Shown: positions 1-5,541 of the stretch, in pieces | How positions within the stretch are numbered: position 1 is the first letter of the stretch | Layout of the letters: each line of letters opens with the position of its first letter | From: Acidobacteriota bacterium | GTDB taxonomy: Bacteria > Acidobacteriota > Thermoanaerobaculia > Multivoradales > JAHEKO01 | DNA: 5,541 bases | Reading direction: 5' to 3' | Assembly (NCBI GenBank): GCA_027296385.1 | Contig: JAPUJD010000272.1 | Coordinates: 1 to 5,541, forward strand | The notes under the pieces: generated by a model | What the model saw: only the letters and a program-made list of their open reading frames with translations | Databases searched by the model: none | Told to the model about the DNA's origin: nothing | Made by a program: the position numbers and the translations under genes

Positions 1-221
1 GGTTGGCGCCGAACTTCGCGGTCAGTCTCTACGAGCAGGGCGACGGCAAGGATCTGGGCCACGAGATCGAGTTTCGCAGTGGCCTGGAGCTCGCCTGTAG
101 CCACCGCGGTGGCTCGTCACTGGGCCTCGAGTTCTACCACATCTCGAACTCCTCGATCTCGGACGTCAACCCGGGCAGCAACTCGCTGCTCGTGTACTAC
201 AGCTGGCCACTGGGCCGCTGA
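1..221 (+). CDS. PagL-like lipid A 3-O-deacylase (acyloxyacyl hydrolase family), C-terminal part
   Basis: The frame is open from the left edge to a TGA at 219-221; about 72 residues are visible and the N-terminus lies outside the window. The TTG at base 3 is probably an internal Leu codon, not the start. The visible part is the last strands of a small outer-membrane beta-barrel: alternating hydrophobic residues and a final strand rich in Tyr, Leu and Val. It contains the family signature 'YHISN' (His at 138-140, Ser at 144-146) followed by 'NPG'. PagL enzymes remove the 3-O-linked acyl chain from lipid A in the outer membrane with a His-x-Ser plus Glu triad. At the position where PagL has its Glu (14 residues after the His) this protein has Asn (180-182), so its activity is uncertain. 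It runs convergently to rfbF with only 25 bases between the stop codons. Family assignment is fairly secure; catalytic function is inferred. Confidence 0.75.
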   Translation, partial: LAPNFAVSLYEQGDGKDLGHEIEFRSGLELACSHRGGSSLGLEFYHISNSSISDVNPGSNSLLVYYSWPLGR

Positions 222-246
222 TCGGTTCGGCCACGCGTCCTGAGAG

Positions 247-1050
247 CTACCAGGTCTTCCAGGGCACCTCGCCCGACTTCCAGGCTTCGTTGAGGTACAG
301 GTAGTCGCGGTAGGTGTCCATCGGGTGCCAGTAGTCTTCGTGCGGGTAGACCGCTAGTTGATTGTCCTGCGCCAGATGCTGTAGCGGCTCCATCTCCAGC
401 AGCAGTGGCGGATCGTCGTTCAGGTACTCGAAGACCTCGCGCTGGAAGACGAAGAAACCGCCGGAGACCAGGCCCTCGGCCACGGTCGGCTTCTCGTTGA
501 ACTCGGTGGCGCGTCCGTCGGCGACGTGCATCTCGCCGTAGCGTGAGGTCGGGTGCACGCCCGTGACGGTGGCGGCGCAGCCCTTCTCGTAGTGGTAGGC
601 GAGGAGCTTGTCGATGTCGACGTCGCCGACCGCATCACCGTAGGTGAAAAAGAAGGTGTCGGTGTCGATGTAGTCCTGCACCCGCCACAGACGCCCGCCG
701 GTTCCCGTCTCGGCCCCGGTCTCGGCACAGGTGATGCGCCAGTTCTCGACGCCCGTTGTGTTGTGGAACTCGGGCGGCGACCCGTCCATGGAGACGGTGA
801 AGTCCTGCATCATCTCGTGGAAGCGCAGGAAGTACTGCTTGATCACCCAGCCCTTGTAGCCGAGGCAGAGGATGAAGCGCCGAAAGCCGAAATGGCCGTA
901 GATCTTCATGATGTGCCAGAGGATCGGCATGCCGCCGATCTCGACCATCGGCTTCGGGCGGTACTCGGTCTCCTCGCGCAGCCGGGTGCCCTGCCCACCG
1001 CAGAGGATGACCACCGGCATGTCGGCCTTCGAGGGGCGTGCGTCGTTCAT
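247..1050 (-). CDS. rfbF: glucose-1-phosphate cytidylyltransferase
   Basis: This enzyme makes CDP-glucose from CTP and alpha-D-glucose 1-phosphate in the cytoplasm, the first step towards CDP-3,6-dideoxyhexoses such as abequose, paratose, tyvelose or ascarylose in O-antigens. The start at 1050 gives 267 residues (family about 257). It is preferred because AGGAG lies 5 bases upstream; the frame stays open to an ATG at 1128, but that extension would run through an inverted repeat. A second in-frame ATG at 1020 would trim ten residues. Visible motifs are the nucleotide-binding 'GGQGTRLREET' (residues 18-28, Arg23), Lys33 in 'RPKPM', 'GYKGWVIKQYF' (64-74), 'TGGRLWRVQDYI' (117-128), the metal-site 'TYGDAVGDV' (136-144, Asp139), and 'HPMDTYRD' with Asp245 near the characteristic 'PWKTW' end. 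The Ala after Asp139 is usually Gly. The gene stands alone on this strand: its usual partner rfbG is not adjacent within the window, so the final sugar cannot be named. Confidence 0.93.
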   Translation of the reverse strand: MNDARPSKADMPVVILCGGQGTRLREETEYRPKPMVEIGGMPILWHIMKIYGHFGFRRFILCLGYKGWVIKQYFLRFHEMMQDFTVSMDGSPPEFHNTTGVENWRITCAETGAETGTGGRLWRVQDYIDTDTFFFTYGDAVGDVDIDKLLAYHYEKGCAATVTGVHPTSRYGEMHVADGRATEFNEKPTVAEGLVSGGFFVFQREVFEYLNDDPPLLLEMEPLQHLAQDNQLAVYPHEDYWHPMDTYRDYLYLNEAWKSGEVPWKTW

Positions 1051-1055
1051 CGAGA

Positions 1056-1060
1056 CTCCT
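1056..1060 (-). promoter_or_regulatory. rfbF ribosome binding site
   Basis: On the minus strand AGGAG lies 5 bases before the ATG at 1050. It is the clearest Shine-Dalgarno sequence in the window and decides the rfbF start against the in-frame ATGs at 1128 and 1020. Confidence 0.75.
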
Positions 1061-1068
1061 GAAATGAA

Positions 1069-1095
1069 GGGCCGCGCCAAGTGGCGAAGCGGCCC
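1069..1095. repeat. inverted repeat / stem-loop in the rfbF leader
   Basis: GGGCCGC (1069-1075) pairs perfectly with GCGGCCC (1089-1095). Inside, GCC (1076-1078) can pair with GGC (1083-1085) around an AAGT loop, leaving three bases (GAA) unpaired on one side; an alternative inner stem CGCC/GGCG is also possible. Read in the rfbF direction, the hairpin would sit in the mRNA leader, ending 18 bases before the start codon and just 5' of the AGGAG site. It could be a leader structure affecting rfbF translation or stability, or a DNA palindrome for a regulator. In the rfbF direction only TTCATTT follows it, which is too poor in uninterrupted U for a convincing intrinsic terminator. The repeat is directly visible; any role is inference. 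Confidence 0.6.
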
Positions 1096-1168
1096 GGGGA
1101 GGCGGCTGACGGTTGCCGACACTACCACGGGCGGGGTTCTCGATAGTCGGTGGCGGACGAGTTCACAG

Positions 1169-1177
1169 TGCTACGAT
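1169..1177 (+). promoter_or_regulatory. possible extended -10 promoter for the rmlACB operon
   Basis: TGC-TACGAT matches the extended -10 pattern (TG, one base, then a hexamer sharing four of six bases with TATAAT). It lies 34 bases before the rmlA ATG, so transcription would begin near 1184 and give a leader of about 28 bases. No good -35 hexamer is present 16-18 bases upstream (GGTGGC at 1149-1154), which is tolerable for an extended -10 site but keeps this tentative. I could not pick a convincing matching promoter for rfbF on the other strand. Confidence 0.35.
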
Positions 1178-1211
1178 CCGGGCGATCGCCGTCCTGCGGC
1201 GTCGCGTTGAG

Positions 1212-2084
1212 ATGGCAAAGAAGGGCATCATTCTCGCCGGTGGGGCCGGCTCTCGACTGCTGCCGCTGACGCTCTCGGTCAGCAAGCAGTTGCTGCCCGT
1301 GTACGACAAGCCGATGATCCACTATCCGCTGTCGACGTTGATGCTGGCGGGCATCCAGGACATTTTGGTAATCACGACGCCGCGCGATCGGGGGGCGTTC
1401 GAAGGTGTGCTCGGCGACGGCGCCAAGTGGGGACTCAACCTGAGCTATGCGATTCAGGAGCGGCCCGAGGGCATCGCGCAGGCTTTCCTCATCGGTGAGG
1501 AATTCATCGCCGGCGACCGCGTCTGCTTGATCCTGGGCGACAACATCTTCTATGCACCCGGGTTTTCTCGGCTTCAAGAGGCGGCTCAGCGCCGCGAGGG
1601 GGCCACCGTTTTTGGCTACTACGTGCGCAACCCACAAGCCTACGGCGTCGTCAGCTTCGACGAGTCCGGGCGCGCGACCGACATCGAGGAGAAGCCGGAG
1701 CACCCGAAGTCGAACTACGCGGTCACGGGACTCTACTTCTACGACGAACGCGTGGTCGAGGTGGCCAGATCGCTCGAGCCCTCGGCCCGAGGCGAGCTCG
1801 AGATCACCGACGTCAATCGAGACTACTTGCGGCGGGATGCGCTGTCGGTCGAGATCATGTCGCGGGGCACGGCCTGGCTCGACACGGGCACCCACGAGTC
1901 TCTGCTCGACGCGGCGAATTTCGTCCAGGTGATCGAAAAGCGCCAGGGGCTCAAGATCGCCTGCCCGGAAGAGATTGCCTTCCACATGGGCTTCATCGAT
2001 GCTGGCACGCTGGAACGACTGGCCGCGGACTTTGGTGCCAGCGGCTACGGCGACTATCTGCGGCAGGTCCTACACGAACGATGA
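1212..2084 (+). CDS. rmlA: glucose-1-phosphate thymidylyltransferase
   Basis: RmlA (RfbA) joins dTTP and glucose 1-phosphate to give dTDP-glucose, the first and usually feedback-controlled step of dTDP-L-rhamnose synthesis, in the cytoplasm. The ATG at 1212 gives 290 residues, the normal family length (about 287-293), beginning directly at the conserved 'KKGIILAGG'. An upstream in-frame TTG at 1113 would add 33 residues that do not resemble the family. Visible motifs are 'GGAGSRLLPLT' (residues 10-20, with Ser where Thr is usual), 'SKQLLPVYDKPM' (24-35, Lys25), 'LGDN' with metal-binding Asp110, 'EEKP' (159-162) and 'WLDTG' with the second metal ligand Asp224. The ribosome binding site is poor: only GAG directly abuts the ATG. 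The stop overlaps the rmlC start as ATGA, so it is the first gene of a translationally coupled operon. The sequence alone separates it clearly from the CDP-specific enzyme encoded divergently. Confidence 0.97.
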   Translation: MAKKGIILAGGAGSRLLPLTLSVSKQLLPVYDKPMIHYPLSTLMLAGIQDILVITTPRDRGAFEGVLGDGAKWGLNLSYAIQERPEGIAQAFLIGEEFIAGDRVCLILGDNIFYAPGFSRLQEAAQRREGATVFGYYVRNPQAYGVVSFDESGRATDIEEKPEHPKSNYAVTGLYFYDERVVEVARSLEPSARGELEITDVNRDYLRRDALSVEIMSRGTAWLDTGTHESLLDAANFVQVIEKRQGLKIACPEEIAFHMGFIDAGTLERLAADFGASGYGDYLRQVLHER

Positions 2085-2641
2085 GCTTCACCCGCCAGTC
2101 TCTGCCCACGTTGCCCGAGGTGTGGGTGATCTCGCCGGAGGTCCTTCCCGACGCTCGCGGGCTGTTTTTCGAGAGCTGGCACGCGGCCAAGTTTGCCGAG
2201 CTCGGCCTCGACGTGGTTTTCGTCCAGGACAATCACTCGATATCCGGGGCCGGTGTCCTGCGCGGTCTCCACTATCAACTTCCGCCGGCGGCGCAGGGCA
2301 AGCTCGTGCGGGCGGTGGTGGGAGAGATCTTCGACGTGGCGGTCGACCTCCGGCGCTCGTCGGCGACCTTCGGGCGCTGGGCGGGCCGCCGTCTGTCGGC
2401 CGAGAACCGCGAGATGCTGTGGATTCCACCCGGGTTCGCGCACGGTTTCTACGTCCTCGGCGACGGCGCCGAGGTGGTCTACAAGTGCACCGTAGACTAC
2501 TCACCCGAGCACGACCGGACGCTGCGGTGGAACGACCCCGATCTCGAAATCGAGTGGCCGCTGGCGGCCGATGCCAGGCCGAGCCTGTCGGACAAGGACC
2601 TCGGCGGAGCCTCGTTGCACGCGGCGGAGCTCTTTCCTTGA
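2081..2641 (+). CDS. rmlC: dTDP-4-dehydrorhamnose 3,5-epimerase
   Basis: RmlC (RfbC) epimerises carbons 3 and 5 of dTDP-4-keto-6-deoxyglucose to give dTDP-4-keto-L-rhamnose. At 186 residues it has the usual length of this dimeric cupin enzyme. Visible are 'FVQDNHSIS' (47-55), 'VLRGLHYQ' (59-66) with the catalytic base His64, 'GKLVRAVVGEIFDVAVDLR' (73-91), 'WIPPGFAHGFYVL' (114-126), 'YKCTVDYSPEHD' (134-145) with Tyr140 in the place of the conserved catalytic Tyr, and 'SDKD' with Asp173 as the likely partner of His64. The common 'DYY' before SPEH is 'VDY' here, but the key second Tyr is kept. The start overlaps the rmlA stop (ATGA), with only a weak GGCAGG 13 bases upstream, so translation is probably coupled. 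The stop overlaps the rmlB start as TTGA. Confidence 0.97.
   Translation: MSFTRQSLPTLPEVWVISPEVLPDARGLFFESWHAAKFAELGLDVVFVQDNHSISGAGVLRGLHYQLPPAAQGKLVRAVVGEIFDVAVDLRRSSATFGRWAGRRLSAENREMLWIPPGFAHGFYVLGDGAEVVYKCTVDYSPEHDRTLRWNDPDLEIEWPLAADARPSLSDKDLGGASLHAAELFP
2626..2629 (+). promoter_or_regulatory. rmlB ribosome binding site supporting a TTG start
   Basis: GGAG inside the end of rmlC lies 8 bases before the TTG at 2638. With the conserved N-terminal NAD-binding motif beginning five residues later, it fixes the rmlB start at this non-ATG codon. Confidence 0.6.
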
Positions 2642-3750
2642 GGCTGCTGATCACCGGTGGCGCCGGTTTCATCGGCGCCAACTTCGTGCACTACTGGGCA
2701 CGCCGGCACGACGGCGATCGCCTGGTCGTGCTCGACGCTCTCACCTATGCTGGCAACCGAGCCAGCTTGCCGGAGCTCGACGAGGGCCGGCTGCGATTCG
2801 TTCAGGGCGACATCCGCCAGCAGGCTGACGTCGAGGCGCTCTTGCGTGAGGAAGAAATCGACACCATCGTGCACTTCGCTGCCGAGTCGCATGTCGACCG
2901 CTCGATCGCGGGGCCGGAGCACTGCGTGGCCGTCAACGTGCTCGGCACACTCAGCCTGCTCGAAGCCGCCCGCTGCGTCTGGCTCGGCGAGGACCGCGTG
3001 GCGCACCGCTTCCACCATGTCTCGACGGACGAGGTCTACGGCTCGCTTTCGGCGGGCCAGCCGGCCTTCACCGAGACCACGCCCTATGCGCCCAATTCAC
3101 CCTATGCCGCCAGCAAGGCGGCGGCGGACCACCTGGTCCGGGCCTACCACGAGACCTACGGGCTGGCGACGACGATCAGCAACTGCTCCATCAACTACGG
3201 GCCGTACCATTTCCCCGAGAAGCTGATACCGCTCTTCATCGTCAATCTGCTCGAGGGGCGCGACCTGCCGGTCTACGGCGAAGGCATCAACGTCCGCGAC
3301 TGGCTCCATGTGGACGACCATTGCCGTGGGATCGAGAGCATTCTCGCGGCCGGCAGCGCCGGCGAGCTCTACAACGTCGGGAGCCGCAACGAGCGCGGCA
3401 ACCTCGAAGTCGTCAAAGAGCTCTGCAAGGCGGTCGACGTCGCCTTCGCCGCAGACTCGGATCTGGCTACGAGGTTCCCCGCCGCACCGCCAGCCCACGG
3501 CGCCGAGTGTGCGAGCCGTATTCGATTCGTCCGCGATCGTCCCGGTCACGACCTGCGCTACGCCATCGACCCCTCGAAGCTCGAGAAAGAGCTCGGCTTC
3601 GCGGCCGAGGTGGACTTTGCCTCCGGGCTCCGGCAGACCGTGCAGTGGTATCTCGCCCACGAGACTTGGTGGCGAGCGATTCTGGCCCGCGGGAGCTATC
3701 GTGAGTGGGTCGATCGCCAGTACGGCGACGCCGAAGAAGCGAGCGCGTAG
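2638..3750 (+). CDS. rmlB: dTDP-glucose 4,6-dehydratase
   Basis: RmlB (RfbB) is an NAD-dependent extended short-chain dehydrogenase that converts dTDP-glucose to dTDP-4-keto-6-deoxyglucose. The frame is open far upstream through rmlC, but homology begins at residue 2 ('RLLITGGAGFIG'), so the TTG at 2638 is chosen; this gives 370 residues (family about 355-361). Visible are the Rossmann motif 'TGGAGFIG' (6-13), 'LDALTYAGN' (32-40), 'HFAAESHVDRSI' (79-90), the catalytic 'STDEVYG' (129-135, Asp131 and Glu132), and Tyr156/Lys160 of the YxxxK motif. 'DRPGHDLRYAID' and 'TVQWYL' follow near the C-terminus. Before 'DRPGHD' there is a stretch about 12 residues longer than in E. coli RmlB, rich in Ala and Pro, which accounts for most of the extra length. 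It overlaps rmlC by four bases (TTGA) and is followed after four bases by the lipoprotein gene. No rmlD follows. Confidence 0.96.
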   Translation: MRLLITGGAGFIGANFVHYWARRHDGDRLVVLDALTYAGNRASLPELDEGRLRFVQGDIRQQADVEALLREEEIDTIVHFAAESHVDRSIAGPEHCVAVNVLGTLSLLEAARCVWLGEDRVAHRFHHVSTDEVYGSLSAGQPAFTETTPYAPNSPYAASKAAADHLVRAYHETYGLATTISNCSINYGPYHFPEKLIPLFIVNLLEGRDLPVYGEGINVRDWLHVDDHCRGIESILAAGSAGELYNVGSRNERGNLEVVKELCKAVDVAFAADSDLATRFPAAPPAHGAECASRIRFVRDRPGHDLRYAIDPSKLEKELGFAAEVDFASGLRQTVQWYLAHETWWRAILARGSYREWVDRQYGDAEEASA

Positions 3751-3754
3751 CACG

Positions 3755-5541
3755 ATGCGGTACCGGCGCGCCTTCGCGGGACCGGCCGTACTGGCGGCCC
3801 TGTTGGCCTGCGCAGGCTGCGGCTGGCCGGCGCCGGAAGCCGAGCTCGAGGCGGCGGCGCGGGGAGTCCCCGCGGGGTTGCCGACGGATGACGGGGCAGG
3901 CATCGTCGTCTGGGAGTCGAACCGGTCGGGGGCCTGGCGGCTATGGCGCTCCGGCCTGCGCGGCGGCGGGCTCGCCCAGTTCAGCCCCGACGCGCCAAGG
4001 CAGCGCCACTGCTGCCCTCACATCTCGCCGGACGGCCGCCGCGTCGCCTTTCTGAGCCTGCCTGCCGGGCGGGCACGCTACCTGGACGAGGCCGCGCTCG
4101 GTGAGCTGTGGCTGGCGCCGACGGCTGGCGGCCCGGCGCGGCGGCTCGTCGAGCAAGCCCGGACCTACTTCGAGCACCGTGCTGCCGTCTGGCGCAGCGC
4201 CTCCGAGCTGCACTACATCGCCGTCGACGGCTCGGTGCGCCGGCTCGACGTCGACAGCGGTCGGGAGTCGACGCTGCTCGAGGCGCAGGGAAATCTCGCC
4301 CGCCGCTGGCTGGTCGACGCCAGTGGCCGTTGGGCGGCGAGCGGTCGCGGGGCGCTGGCCCCGGTGGAGAAGGGCAGACTGGGTTCCGAGACCCTGCTCC
4401 CGGGTTGTCAACCCTACTTCTCGCACGACGGAGCCTGGGGCCTCTGGACGGCCGGGGCGGGTGGACCTATCGACCGCTTCGAGCTGGCTAGCGGCATCGC
4501 CTCGACGATGCTCGAGAAGAACGACCGGCGAACGCCCGCCGGTCGCGGCTATCTCTACTTCCCCATGCTGTCGCGGGACGCAACGCTGCTGGCCTGGGCC
4601 GCGTCGGGCGGTGAGCACGACCACCACCGGGCGGACTACGACCTCTTCCTCGCCGAGCTCGACCCCGCCTCCCTAGAGCTCGTTGGCGATCCCTGGCCGG
4701 TGGCACCCCACCCGGCGGTCGACCGGTTCCCCGACCTCTGGCGCCGGCCGTTGGCCTGGGATCGTCTCGTCGGCGAGGTGCCGCTCGCGGTCTCCCTCGC
4801 CTCGCCGGACGGAGAGGTCTGGAACTGGCGTCTCGATGGTCGCGAGACCGCGGCGTCCCGGCTCGAAGCCACCCTCGAGCGACCAGGGACCTATCCGGTG
4901 GTCGCGACTGCCGGAGAGCGTAGCCTCTACGGGGCCATCGTTGCCCTAGCGCCGCGCCCACCCCCGGTCTGGAGCGCGGGCTGGCCGGCGCGTCGGGCCG
5001 GCGTCCTGTGGCTCTGGTCGCGGACCACGGGGCAGGCCACTACGAAGCTCGAGCGGCGCCGTGGCAGCGTCGACATCGGTCGAGCGCTGAGCCTGGCCGA
5101 CGGCTCGATAACGGCGGCGGACACGGCCGCACTCCTGGGGCCGGGCCTCCAACGGACCAACCGGCTCGGGCTCGAGGTGATGATGAGCGTGCCCGACAGC
5201 GATCCCGCGGACGGGCTCGCAGCGATCGTTGCGGTCGGCCGCAGCGCCTCACGCGAGAACTTCGTGCTCGGCCAGCGCGGCGATCGCCTGGTGCTCAGGA
5301 TGCGCGTCGGCTCCAAGGGGCGCGGGGCCTACGACGAGAGCGACCTGGGCCCGCTGGCGCCCGGTCAGCGACTGCATCTGGCGCTCTCCTATACGCCGGG
5401 GCGCTTGACCGTGTACCGGGACGGGCAACAGACGCTGGCCACGACCTATCTGCTGGGGCACTTATTCCATTGGCGGCCCTACGCGCTGACCTTGGGCTAC
5501 CGCTCGAGCGGCGCCGCGGCCTGGTCCGGCACACTCGAAGC
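3755..5541 (+). CDS. predicted lipoprotein: PD40/TolB-like propeller, PKD/Ig-like module, LamG-like domain (C-terminus beyond window)
   Basis: From the ATG at 3755 the frame is open to the right edge (595 codons, no stop). Residues 1-18 look like a lipoprotein signal (basic MRYRR, then a hydrophobic Ala/Leu run) with a lipobox LLA-C and Cys19 as the likely lipidated residue. Residues ~49-330 resemble PD40/WD40-like propeller repeats: 'VVWESNRSG' (51-59), 'ISPDGRRVAFLS' (90-101), 'FSHDGAWGLW' (222-231), 'HDHHRADYDLFL' (288-299) and 'VDRFPDLW' (322-329). Residues ~342-398 look like a PKD or Ig-like module ('WNWRLDGR', then 'RPGTYPVVATAG'). From about 430 onwards is a LamG/concanavalin-like fold with 'NFVLGQRGDRLVLRMR' (502-517), 'LHLALSY' and 'LTVYRDGQ'. 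The propeller holds adjacent cysteines Cys86-Cys87 and Cys218, which could form disulfides outside the cytoplasm. It starts 4 bases after rmlB, with only a weak ribosome binding site. A role in binding or handling surface polysaccharide is inferred from domains and context; no enzyme activity is evident. Confidence 0.8.
   Translation, partial: MRYRRAFAGPAVLAALLACAGCGWPAPEAELEAAARGVPAGLPTDDGAGIVVWESNRSGAWRLWRSGLRGGGLAQFSPDAPRQRHCCPHISPDGRRVAFLSLPAGRARYLDEAALGELWLAPTAGGPARRLVEQARTYFEHRAAVWRSASELHYIAVDGSVRRLDVDSGRESTLLEAQGNLARRWLVDASGRWAASGRGALAPVEKGRLGSETLLPGCQPYFSHDGAWGLWTAGAGGPIDRFELASGIASTMLEKNDRRTPAGRGYLYFPMLSRDATLLAWAASGGEHDHHRADYDLFLAELDPASLELVGDPWPVAPHPAVDRFPDLWRRPLAWDRLVGEVPLAVSLASPDGEVWNWRLDGRETAASRLEATLERPGTYPVVATAGERSLYGAIVALAPRPPPVWSAGWPARRAGVLWLWSRTTGQATTKLERRRGSVDIGRALSLADGSITAADTAALLGPGLQRTNRLGLEVMMSVPDSDPADGLAAIVAVGRSASRENFVLGQRGDRLVLRMRVGSKGRGAYDESDLGPLAPGQRLHLALSYTPGRLTVYRDGQQTLATTYLLGHLFHWRPYALTLGYRSSGAAAWSGTLE

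Noticed and set aside
213..232. Possible terminator hairpin between the convergent pagL-like gene and rfbF (GGCCG/CGGCC)
   Set aside because: The stem is only 5 bp with a 10-base loop, overlaps the stop codon, and has no T-run on either side.
1113..1118. TTGCCG as a -35 element for the rightward operon
   Set aside because: No acceptable -10 hexamer lies 16-18 bases downstream; the GATAGT at 1142 is too far away.
1051..1128. Upstream start for rfbF at 1128
   Set aside because: The extra 26 residues do not match the family and cross the inverted repeat, while the ATG at 1050 has a good AGGAG.
1122..1985. Long minus-strand reading frame antisense to rmlA, and similar ones at 2088-2681 and 3097-3903
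   Set aside because: These are typical shadow frames of GC-rich genes: their translations have no recognisable motifs and they lie wholly opposite well-identified genes.
1975..2637. Long in-frame extension of rmlB upstream from an ATG at 1975
   Set aside because: It overlaps all of rmlC in another frame, its translation is Arg-rich with no family resemblance, and RmlB homology begins exactly at the TTG at 2638.
3941..4627. Minus-strand and alternative plus-strand frames across the lipoprotein region
   Set aside because: Their translations are Arg/Pro/Ser-rich with no domains, whereas the plus frame from 3755 is open for 595 codons with a signal peptide and coherent repeat motifs.
1..5541. 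Search for tRNA, rRNA, CRISPR repeats, insertion sequence ends, phage genes or toxin-antitoxin pairs
   Set aside because: No repeated units, cloverleaf-like segments, transposase motifs or similar signals were seen by eye; the window is almost fully explained by six protein genes.

Overview
The window is GC-rich (by eye about two-thirds G+C) bacterial DNA from a cell-surface sugar locus. A PagL-type outer-membrane deacylase, nucleotide-sugar genes and an N-terminal lipoprotein signal point to a Gram-negative (diderm) host. The protein style (GC-rich codons, PD40-type propeller plus a LamG-like domain in a lipoprotein) would suit Acidobacteriota or a deltaproteobacterial relative. That placement is an impression, not something the sequence proves.

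Layout. Bases 1-221 (+) are the C-terminal end of a PagL-like lipid A deacylase family protein cut by the left edge. After a 25-base gap comes a convergent gene, rfbF (247-1050, -), glucose-1-phosphate cytidylyltransferase. A divergent intergenic region of about 160 bases (1051-1211) holds a strong inverted repeat, the rfbF ribosome binding site and a possible extended -10 promoter for the rightward genes. Then follows a tightly packed rightward operon: rmlA (1212-2084), rmlC (2081-2641), rmlB (2638-3750) and, 4 bases later, a large lipoprotein gene (3755 to beyond 5541). That last gene has no stop codon before the window edge, so a stop-to-stop ORF search can miss it, but its frame is open for 595 codons.

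How the genes work together. RmlA makes dTDP-glucose, RmlB dehydrates it to dTDP-4-keto-6-deoxyglucose and RmlC epimerises that to dTDP-4-keto-rhamnose. The final reductase RmlD is not in the window, so the route to dTDP-L-rhamnose is incomplete here. RfbF makes CDP-glucose, the first step towards CDP-dideoxyhexoses, but its usual partner RfbG (CDP-glucose 4,6-dehydratase) is also absent. The products would feed O-antigen or exopolysaccharide synthesis, and the PagL-like protein would act on the lipid A part of LPS.

The enzymes are ordinary members of known families. The least conventional part is the fourth operon gene: a predicted lipoprotein with a PD40/TolB-like beta-propeller, a PKD/Ig-like module and a LamG-like domain. 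I see no CRISPR array, tRNA, rRNA, insertion sequence or phage gene.
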